Assembly (NCBI GenBank): GCA_024686135.1
Contig: JAIBDQ010000018.1
Coordinates: forward strand, 1-35,297
Direction of reading: 5' to 3'
DNA length: 35,297 nt
DNA from: Halobacteriovorax sp.
GTDB taxonomy: Bacteria; Bdellovibrionota; Bacteriovoracia; Bacteriovoracales; Bacteriovoracaceae
A model generated the notes under the pieces. That model saw only the letters and a program-made list of their open reading frames with translations, had not been told where the DNA came from and did not search any database. Made by a program: the position numbers and the translations under genes. Shown in pieces: positions 1 to 7,095 of the stretch. How positions within the stretch are numbered: position 1 is the first letter of the stretch; each line of letters starts with the position of its first letter.

Positions 1-2
1 AG

Positions 3-416
3 ATTCGTCAAAGGGAAGATGGAACAAAGATTTCTAAAGTCGTTATCTCAAATGACCCCAACGTAAACTTAAATGACGTTAGTGGTGCTCTTATAGGTAC
101 TCTTAACTACGACTTAAGTGCCCTACTTGGGGGAGTGGCCGTTCAATTTCAAATCGACTTTCAAGAGTTTGATATGTACAGCTATAAGTTTTCAAACCCT
201 CGCTTTGTTCTTAATGGTAGAAGTGTGAAAGTTAAAAATATTAAAATTCTAGTTAATAATCAATTTAATCCTCAACACTCTACTTATACAATTGTAGATA
301 AAGTTGTATCCCCTGCTGATCCTAGCGCATCTAACTCAGCTATGATCGTGCTTAAAGACCAAGGGCTCATGCTCGACAGAATCTCATTTTCTTTCGAAGA
401 ATTGCAGCTACAGTAA
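3..416 (+). CDS. Hypothetical protein, 5'-truncated by window edge
   Basis: The frame of the 135..416 ORF stays open back to nt 3 (IRQREDGTKISKVVISNDPNVNLNDVSGALIGTLNYDLSALLGG-VAVQF...), so the GTG at 135 is probably internal. Stop TAA at 414-416. Confidence 0.7.
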   Translation: MRQREDGTKISKVVISNDPNVNLNDVSGALIGTLNYDLSALLGGVAVQFQIDFQEFDMYSYKFSNPRFVLNGRSVKVKNIKILVNNQFNPQHSTYTIVDKVVSPADPSASNSAMIVLKDQGLMLDRISFSFEELQLQ

Positions 417-417
417 A

Positions 418-1275
418 ATGAAAAAGGACTTTGTATATAGCCTCGTTATTTTTTCAGTTTGCCTTTTGGTTGACCAGTTAACAAAGTCCTGGGGTCTAAG
501 TTTAAATACACTTAAATTTAATGAAGGTGTTATCTTTGGACTCTATGGAGACCTCTCTAAAACACTTAGGATTATCACCCTTTGTAGTGTGTTTGGGTTT
601 CTCTTTTTTCTATACCTAATTCTTTTATACCTCTTGCCAGCACAGCTAAGACAATTAAAGTATGGCCTATCTTTACTCATGGGCGGAATCTTTGGAAATG
701 TCTTAGATCGTACACTATGGGGTAAAAGTATCGACTTTATTCCCTTTAGCTTAGGCGATATAAATATCGTTTTTAATATGGCAGACGTCTTTCAGTGGAT
801 CGGTGCTGCGATTATCATTTATAAAGTAATTAAAAAAGAAAAGGTCATTTGGTACCCGGACAATCAGCGTGGTCAATACCTCGTAAACCCTAAAGAGCAG
901 ATCTTATTCTCACTTAAGCTAAGTGCTATCGTTCTATGCTCGAGTCTCCTACTCGGCATTTTTTGTTTTACCTTTTTTAGAACAACAATGACCGACTGGG
1001 GCTTTCGGCATTACAACCAAGTCATGATGAGTTTTGCTATCGCTTATATTTGTTTAACTTTGGCCTTTACCCTCTTAGTTTTTTTCGCAGGGCTTATAAT
1101 TTCCCATAAATCGGCTGGTCCCCTCTATGCTTTTGAATTATACGTAGAAGACCTTTTAAAGGGGCAAAGGCGCAAGTTTATCTTAAGAGATGGAGATAAT
1201 TATCGTCATCTGGAGCAGGTCGCCAATCAGCTAGAACAACATTTCGAAGAACAAGATAAAGATAAGGCAAGTTAA
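418..1275 (+). CDS. Signal peptidase II (LspA)-like protein with extra C-terminal transmembrane + HAMP-like segment
   Basis: LspA-type blocks DQLTK, GGIFGNVLDR and FNMADVFQWIG keep both catalytic Asp positions. The C-terminal part has two more hydrophobic segments, then ISHKSAGPLYAFELYVEDLLKG resembling HAMP. Confidence 0.8.
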   Translation: MKKDFVYSLVIFSVCLLVDQLTKSWGLSLNTLKFNEGVIFGLYGDLSKTLRIITLCSVFGFLFFLYLILLYLLPAQLRQLKYGLSLLMGGIFGNVLDRTLWGKSIDFIPFSLGDINIVFNMADVFQWIGAAIIIYKVIKKEKVIWYPDNQRGQYLVNPKEQILFSLKLSAIVLCSSLLLGIFCFTFFRTTMTDWGFRHYNQVMMSFAIAYICLTLAFTLLVFFAGLIISHKSAGPLYAFELYVEDLLKGQRRKFILRDGDNYRHLEQVANQLEQHFEEQDKDKAS

Positions 1276-1373
1276 CGCGAAGCTCTGAGCTTATTTTCCC
1301 TATAAAAACCAGAGCTTTCTCCCTATAATTACCCAACGAATTTTATCAATCTTAATTTTAGGAAATTGGCCTT

Positions 1374-2540
1374 TTGTTAAAGCTAATTGCACTTCTATTT
1401 ATTCTTCCAGGTGTGGCCTGGTCCTATCCCAACTTTATTGGTTACGACTACACCTCTTGCCTAACTTGCCACTACAATCCTATGGGAAATGGTCCTTTAA
1501 CTGATTATGGGCGCGCCGTTGGGGCGACGGTTATAAGTGACAGAATTTTGCGAGATGCTACGACCACTGACGATCAAATCGGAAAGTCTTCTGGCTTTCT
1601 TTTTATGGAACCCATGAATGATTGGTTCAGACCTTCTTTTGATTATCGTGGGCTAACTTTAAAAACCAATTACGATGAACTTAACGAAGAAAACGAATAT
1701 ATTCATATGATGGCAGACGCAGCCATCACTTTGAGACTTGGTCCCAAAGATAACAAAGACAAGTTTATCATGTCTTTCACTATGGGCTATGCCCCTACTC
1801 CAAGGGCATTAAAAGACAACGCCAGTATAAAAAAAGAATCAAATTACAGAACGAGAGAGCATTATATTGGCTGGAGAACAAATCAAAAATGGGGTCTCTA
1901 TGTTGGTTTAATGGATAAAGCTTTTGGAATTAGAGTACCTGATCACAACGTCTTCAGTAGATCAACCACAGGCCTATCCATGAATGATCAAACTCACGGT
2001 CTCCTTGTTCACTACACTATTCCTGAATTTGAGTACGCGCTTCACGCCTTTATTGGTAATCTTGCACAAGAGGGAAATATAAGACAAACCGGTGGCTCTG
2101 GAACCTTTGAGTGGACGGCAACAGCGAAGACAAGAGTCGGCGCTTCAGCTCTTTCCTCTCAATCGGATTTTGTTAAGCAGTCCTTGTATGCGGCCCATAT
2201 AAGAAGTGCCTTTGGAAAAGGTTCAAGTGTGATGATTGAAGTAGGTCAACAAAATAAAAAAGTTATCCTAAGGGATAAGTCTACAACCAGTAGATATATC
2301 TTCACCCAAAACCATGTTCGTCTTAAAAGAGGACTGAATATGATCAATACTCTTGAATACCTAAAGGCCGATACTGAAAAGAAAGAAGATAAGGTCTTAA
2401 GACTTGGTCCAGGTCTTCAGTATTTCCTAAATCAAGGGATGGAGTTACGTTTAGATATTTATAACACAAAAGTTTTCTCAGAAACCTCAGTATCGGATGA
2501 TAGCTGGGATGTAACCGGGCAGTACCATATATGGTTTTAA
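1374..2540 (+). CDS. Outer-membrane beta-barrel-like protein with N-terminal c-type heme motif
   Basis: TTG start, signal peptide, CLTCHYNPMGNGPLTDYGRA (CxxCH) just after the signal, then amphipathic beta-rich sequence ending in a C-terminal aromatic (GQYHIWF). Confidence 0.7.
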   Translation: MLKLIALLFILPGVAWSYPNFIGYDYTSCLTCHYNPMGNGPLTDYGRAVGATVISDRILRDATTTDDQIGKSSGFLFMEPMNDWFRPSFDYRGLTLKTNYDELNEENEYIHMMADAAITLRLGPKDNKDKFIMSFTMGYAPTPRALKDNASIKKESNYRTREHYIGWRTNQKWGLYVGLMDKAFGIRVPDHNVFSRSTTGLSMNDQTHGLLVHYTIPEFEYALHAFIGNLAQEGNIRQTGGSGTFEWTATAKTRVGASALSSQSDFVKQSLYAAHIRSAFGKGSSVMIEVGQQNKKVILRDKSTTSRYIFTQNHVRLKRGLNMINTLEYLKADTEKKEDKVLRLGPGLQYFLNQGMELRLDIYNTKVFSETSVSDDSWDVTGQYHIWF

Positions 2541-3643
2541 GAGGTTTAAAACATTTCTTAAAAAACATGCTGCTTTTACTGGGCATGATTTTGTTAACAC
2601 TTTTTATTTCCCAAAAAGTAAGTGCCGCTAGTGGTGACGACCGATTATTCGAGCAGGCAAAGAAAGCTTATACCGCGGAAAATTACGAATCGGTTATTTC
2701 ACTTTTAAGAAGAAGGTATGACTTTAGAGATTCTAAAACTCCCTACGGCGCACTTACTCTAGCTGCCTACTCCTATGAGAGGCTTGGAAAATTAAGAAAT
2801 GCCCAGCATATTTATACCTTTCTCATTAAAAGAAGATTTCAATCTATCAACAACGAAATCATCGCTGCTTATAAAGAACAGGATGGAGCAGATGATTTAC
2901 CAGAAGCTCCTGAAAAGCTTTATAGCTATTATTACAAACGTGGAGATCTTCTCTCTAAAATATATGTAAGAGATGGTCGCTACTTATCTACTAAGCGTAA
3001 AAAGCTTTATAAAGAAACAGCTACGAGCTATGCAGAAATTGTTAGTGAATCAGACTATGAACCTGAAGATGACGGCGACGCTGAAGAGATTATTACTCGA
3101 ATGGAAGCTGCTGAAAAAAAATGGGAAATGGAAACCTTCAAATGGGGCTGGTTTGGCTCTCTCCATTATTTAACCTGGAGAGATAAACTAAAAATTACGA
3201 CTCCCACAGGTACGACTGTTGATATTCGTTCGACTGCAGAGGGCTGGTGCTTAGGCGGTGGATTAAAGTACGAAAACTCTTGGTGGCAATGGAATCTTAA
3301 CGGATGTTATGCCGCCATGAGTGCCACAGTCGGAAATGATTCTAACCTCGTTAACTATTTTCAAAAAGATGTTCCGGCATCAGCTTTTTTCATGGGAGCT
3401 GGCGGGTTTTGGAAACCTAATGCTATGGATGCTACAATTGGATTAAATATTCCACTCATGTACCGCAGTGGAGACTATACAGAGCCAGTGGGGTATCAGT
3501 TAGACAATACCTCTACCCTTTCTTATGGCTGGTTAATTGAGGCTCAATGGAATTGGGGAAGCTTGGCCTACTCACTAAAATATGGGAAAATTAACAAATT
3601 TTCTTCATCTATGCTCTTTATCGGTGGTTTATACAACTTCTAA
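2531..3643 (+). CDS. Outer-membrane protein with N-terminal TPR-like region and C-terminal beta-barrel-like region
   Basis: Overlaps the previous CDS by 10 bp. Signal peptide, TPR-like helices (DDRLFEQAKKAYTAENYESVISLL...AYSYERLGKLRNAQHIY), C-terminal strands ending LYNF. Confidence 0.65.
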   Translation: MVLRGLKHFLKNMLLLLGMILLTLFISQKVSAASGDDRLFEQAKKAYTAENYESVISLLRRRYDFRDSKTPYGALTLAAYSYERLGKLRNAQHIYTFLIKRRFQSINNEIIAAYKEQDGADDLPEAPEKLYSYYYKRGDLLSKIYVRDGRYLSTKRKKLYKETATSYAEIVSESDYEPEDDGDAEEIITRMEAAEKKWEMETFKWGWFGSLHYLTWRDKLKITTPTGTTVDIRSTAEGWCLGGGLKYENSWWQWNLNGCYAAMSATVGNDSNLVNYFQKDVPASAFFMGAGGFWKPNAMDATIGLNIPLMYRSGDYTEPVGYQLDNTSTLSYGWLIEAQWNWGSLAYSLKYGKINKFSSSMLFIGGLYNF

Positions 3644-3659
3644 TCTTGATCATAATTCG

Positions 3660-3668
3660 TGTTATAAT
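3660..3668 (+). promoter_or_regulatory. Extended -10 promoter for the 60-aa microprotein
   Basis: TGTTATAAT is an exact TGnTATAAT extended -10. It is followed by AAGGAG at 3677-3682 and ATG at 3688. Confidence 0.6.
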
Positions 3669-3687
3669 ATTCTTGTAAGGAGTACAT

Positions 3688-3870
3688 ATGTGCATAATGT
3701 GTGTTGAAATTTTTAGAGAAAGAATGACGGTAACTGAGGCGAGAACGGCCCTAAGAGAGCTTGTGGCCACAACTGAGAATGAAGAGGAGTTAGAGCATTA
3801 TCAAGAGCTTTCTAAAGCAACTGATGAGGAGCTTCTAGAGTTAGCAAAAGACTCTCAACCTAGTTCTTAA
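3688..3870 (+). CDS. Small CxxC-containing protein (60 aa), unknown function
   Basis: Extended -10 and strong SD directly upstream. MCIMCVE N-terminus, acidic helical body. Confidence 0.65.
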   Translation: MCIMCVEIFRERMTVTEARTALRELVATTENEEELEHYQELSKATDEELLELAKDSQPSS

Positions 3871-4693
3871 GCCGTTCGAATAAAACCATTTTTAGTCCTG
3901 ACTCAAGTTCTTCTTCTTCGAATGCACCATAGAGAATTTCTTTAACTTCTAGATCAGGGCAATTTTCAATCAAAAACTCAGAACCATGAAAAGGTGAATT
4001 TAAACAGGCCAAGATCTGCCCTCCAGGACTCAACCAACTAGCGGCACGGCCAAGTAATTTTGGATAATCCTTTTCTAAATTAAAGCTTTTTTGCTGGGAA
4101 GGAGGATCGATAATGATAAGGTCCCAGGGTCCTTTCTTTTTTAATCCGCTAAGAGACTTCATTATTTCATAGCTTAAGTATTGAACATTACCAGAGAGCT
4201 CATTCAACTGATGATTCTTCTCTCCAGTCTTCAAGAAGCTTTTTTTCATGTCAACATTTGTTACTTTTTTCGCTCCCCCAGCTTTAGCAGCTACTGAAAA
4301 TGAGCATGTATAAGCAAAGAGATTTAAGACCATCTTACCCTTAGATAGTTTTTGAATAAGCTCTCTACCTGGTCTCATATCCATAAAGAAGCCAATATTT
4401 TGATTTCCTTGAAAACTGATCTCGAATTTTAAATTATTTTCTACTAAGAAATGTTTTGTTGGAACCTCTCCAACTAAGGCCGTAAAAGCTTCCCTCTTTT
4501 TTCTATTGCGATAAAAGATTCCTTCACAGTCGGAGTTTTCATCTACAATTTTTTTCTTTTCGAGCTCATCTAGATCCACAAAGGAGTCTATGACTAAATA
4601 GGGAGGAAAAGAATCAATATTGAAGTTTTGTTTTTGACCGCGTCCGTGAAAAAGCCTCTTTGCTTCTTTCACTAAGGCATTTGCTGAACCCAT
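3860..4693 (-). CDS. Class I SAM-dependent rRNA methyltransferase-like protein (RlmI/RlmK-type)
   Basis: GFFMDMRPGRELIQKLSKGKMVLNLFAYTCSFSVAAKAGGAKKVTNVDMKK SAM-binding block and DLIIIDPPS motif. Confidence 0.8.
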   Translation of the reverse strand: MGSANALVKEAKRLFHGRGQKQNFNIDSFPPYLVIDSFVDLDELEKKKIVDENSDCEGIFYRNRKKREAFTALVGEVPTKHFLVENNLKFEISFQGNQNIGFFMDMRPGRELIQKLSKGKMVLNLFAYTCSFSVAAKAGGAKKVTNVDMKKSFLKTGEKNHQLNELSGNVQYLSYEIMKSLSGLKKKGPWDLIIIDPPSQQKSFNLEKDYPKLLGRAASWLSPGGQILACLNSPFHGSEFLIENCPDLEVKEILYGAFEEEELESGLKMVLFERLKN

Positions 4694-5073
4694 TCCACTA
4701 GGGTCTGGTATTCTGTATCAGAGATTTGGGGAGCATCCGCAGGCATATTTCCCCCTTGGTTTTTAAGTCTCGTAATGACTGTCGATCCTGCAACCGAACC
4801 GGCAACAACACGACCAGAGGCTTTCCAGGCGGCATCGTTTGTATAGCTTGACCACTGATCATGATAACCAGAATGACAATTAGTACATCTCGTTCTAATG
4901 ATAGTTTCCGCTGCACAATAACGGTCTCCTGCGGCGGTTCCAGCTTCTGAACATGCAGTAAAAGCAGTTAAATTGGCATCATTAGAATTTGAATTAAAGG
5001 TCTGCCCACAGCTTGAAAGCGATGCGAGTAAAATTACAATAAGAAATTTATTTGTATCTGATAAAAGCTTCAA
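4672..5073 (-). CDS. c-type cytochrome lipoprotein (single CxxCH)
   Basis: Lipobox-like LLASLSSC, then TRCTNCHSGYHDQW heme motif; distal Met in NMPADAPQ. Confidence 0.75.
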   Translation of the reverse strand: MKLLSDTNKFLIVILLASLSSCGQTFNSNSNDANLTAFTACSEAGTAAGDRYCAAETIIRTRCTNCHSGYHDQWSSYTNDAAWKASGRVVAGSVAGSTVITRLKNQGGNMPADAPQISDTEYQTLVEWVQQMP

Positions 5074-5533
5074 TGCGTACGTTATCCTTTACACCAACAC
5101 CCATGTACTTTATTCCTTCAAACTTAAACTTTTTTAAATTGATTTTAAAGTCTGCTTTCATGTACTTGGAATTAACTTTTTTATAGGTAAATGGTACCTT
5201 GCCTTTTACACCTCGAATATCAAAAAGAGCTGTTCCTTTTCCGCCTTTTCCTACGGCCTTGACCATTTTAATTTTGGGGAATTTTTTCCTATTTAATTTC
5301 TTTTGAAGGTGCTCGTCCCTAAGGTCTAAACCTGTTTTCAACTTCTTAACGCTTACGGTTAAATTCTCCGCTACGACTTTGTCGCCTTTAACAATGGCCT
5401 TACCTTTTATGGACTTAGCCTTGGCCTCAAAAGAGCCAGCAGGAGAAAGGTCAATAAAAACAGTGACACCCTTAGCCAAAAGGCCAGATGAAAAGAGTAA
5501 GGTCAGTAAAGAAACAAAAAATATCTTCTTCAT
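5048..5533 (-). CDS. YceI family periplasmic protein
   Basis: Signal peptide. LSPAGSFEAKAKSIKGKA...TGLDLRDEHLQKKLNRKKFPKIKM follows the YceI pattern. Confidence 0.75.
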   Translation of the reverse strand: MKKIFFVSLLTLLFSSGLLAKGVTVFIDLSPAGSFEAKAKSIKGKAIVKGDKVVAENLTVSVKKLKTGLDLRDEHLQKKLNRKKFPKIKMVKAVGKGGKGTALFDIRGVKGKVPFTYKKVNSKYMKADFKINLKKFKFEGIKYMGVGVKDNVRIEAFIRYK

Positions 5534-5556
5534 ATTAATCCTTTAAGGAAATAGTC

Positions 5557-6369
5557 CTATATTTCCCTTCTATTAAAAAGCATATAGAAAAAAGTAAAAA
5601 ACAAAATCAACGTGACGAAGTAATGTCCTAATTCCATAGGAATATTTAAGACCGTATCATCAACTTTCAAAAGAATATTTCTACCGATATCATCAATATT
5701 TCCTATTCTAGGAAAGATTGCATGAAAGCCTAAACCGATTCCCTTGAAAATATTCATTTCCTCAGTCATCGCACTCCAATCCTTTCCTTTAAAATAGCCA
5801 TTACTTGCCGTGACTAAAATAGAGCAAAAGGAGGTCATCATAAAGGCCATAATCTTCGGCATATAAAGCCCCATAAATGAAGCTACTAATATAATGACTA
5901 AATTACTTAGGGCCGAGAAAAACATGGCCCCTAAAAGGTGAGGTCCACCAATCAAACTTCCAACAGAAGTGCTTAAAAGAATCTGAGCAATGATAACCGA
6001 AACAAAGTAATAGATAATTACGATAAACCAACTTCCAAGGACTCTAGATAAGATATACTCCATCCTTGAAACAGGAAAGGAAAGCATCAAAGGGGCTACA
6101 TTATTTTCGATATCAGACTTTATACAGTTTACTCCAAACACAATGGCGAGCAATGAAGTAAATTTACTAATAATAAAGATGAGAGCTTGAGCGGACCCTT
6201 GCGCAGCTCCTTCAGCTCCCATTTGACTTAGGAACTCTGTAGAGATGTAGCTCAACAAAGAATTAATAAGAAAGATGATCACAACCGTAAAAATAGAAAC
6301 TAACAAAAGTGTTTTTGATCTAAATTCTTTTTGAAGGGTATTTAGCAAGAGAAGTTGAAATTTTCTCAT
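5557..6369 (-). CDS. ABC transporter permease (NosY/ABC-2 type)
   Basis: Six-TM pattern with SDIENNVAPLMLSFPVSRMEYILSR typical of ABC-2/NosY permeases. ATGA overlap with the upstream ATPase. Confidence 0.75.
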   Translation of the reverse strand: MRKFQLLLLNTLQKEFRSKTLLLVSIFTVVIIFLINSLLSYISTEFLSQMGAEGAAQGSAQALIFIISKFTSLLAIVFGVNCIKSDIENNVAPLMLSFPVSRMEYILSRVLGSWFIVIIYYFVSVIIAQILLSTSVGSLIGGPHLLGAMFFSALSNLVIILVASFMGLYMPKIMAFMMTSFCSILVTASNGYFKGKDWSAMTEEMNIFKGIGLGFHAIFPRIGNIDDIGRNILLKVDDTVLNIPMELGHYFVTLILFFTFFYMLFNRREI

Positions 6370-7079
6370 TTTTCATCTCCTTTAACTAAGTCGTAAAATG
6401 CATCTTCGAGAGACTTACTTCCCTTCACCTCACTTAGACTTCCTTGCACTAAACAGTCTCCCTTATTTAAAATAGCAACTTGATCACAGATCTGCTCCAT
6501 TTCACTAAGAATATGTGAGTTGATAAAAATAGTTTTTCCCTGGTTTTTCAATCTATTAATTAGTTCTTTTAGTTCTTTAATCCCAATGGGATCTAAACCT
6601 GAAAAGGGCTCATCTAGAATTAAGATTTTATTCTCCCCCATTAAGAGGTTCGCCAAACCTGTCCTTTGAACTTGTCCTTTAGATAAGCTATCCATTCGTT
6701 TACTACGAAGTTCAGTTATATTGAGAGCATCTAAAGCGGTGACAATAGCTTCATTAAGAATTGCCCCATTCAGGCCTTGCATTTTGCCATAGAATGAAAG
6801 TACTGACTCAACTGTATAATATGAAAAAAAGTTAAATTTCTCGGGAAGATAAGCAAGCCCTTGTCTGGCATTTTTATCTCTAACATCCAGGCCTTGGAGT
6901 TTGATATCTCCACCGCAATTTGTCAGTCCGAGTAAGGCACGAACAAAAGTTGTTTTCCCTGCTCCGTTCGGACCTAAAAGAGCAAAAGCAGAGCCCTCCT
7001 CCACCGATAAGCTAAGACTTTTAAGGGCAGCTAAACTGCCATAATTTTTAGAAACGTTTTGGGCTTGAATAATTTGCAT
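6366..7079 (-). CDS. ABC transporter ATP-binding protein (NosF-like)
   Basis: Walker A GPNGAGKTT, signature LSKGQVQR, Walker B ILILDEPFSGLDP. Confidence 0.9.
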   Translation of the reverse strand: MQIIQAQNVSKNYGSLAALKSLSLSVEEGSAFALLGPNGAGKTTFVRALLGLTNCGGDIKLQGLDVRDKNARQGLAYLPEKFNFFSYYTVESVLSFYGKMQGLNGAILNEAIVTALDALNITELRSKRMDSLSKGQVQRTGLANLLMGENKILILDEPFSGLDPIGIKELKELINRLKNQGKTIFINSHILSEMEQICDQVAILNKGDCLVQGSLSEVKGSKSLEDAFYDLVKGDEK

Positions 7080-7095
7080 GTTGGTATTTTAGGCC

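Noticed and set aside
2344-2586. 80-aa minus-strand ORF and similar small antisense ORFs (15268-15540, 23882-24190, 25906-26130, 29164-29448)
   Set aside because: Inside well-supported opposite-strand genes; no motif or expression signal.
3646-3651. TTGATC as the -35 box for the microprotein promoter
   Set aside because: Only 11 nt from the TATAAT; spacing is wrong, so the extended -10 is the better explanation.
4698-4916. 72-aa minus-strand ORF overlapping the cytochrome lipoprotein (also 16797-17003, 17448-17675)
   Set aside because: Alternative frame within a better-supported CDS with signal peptide or heme motif.
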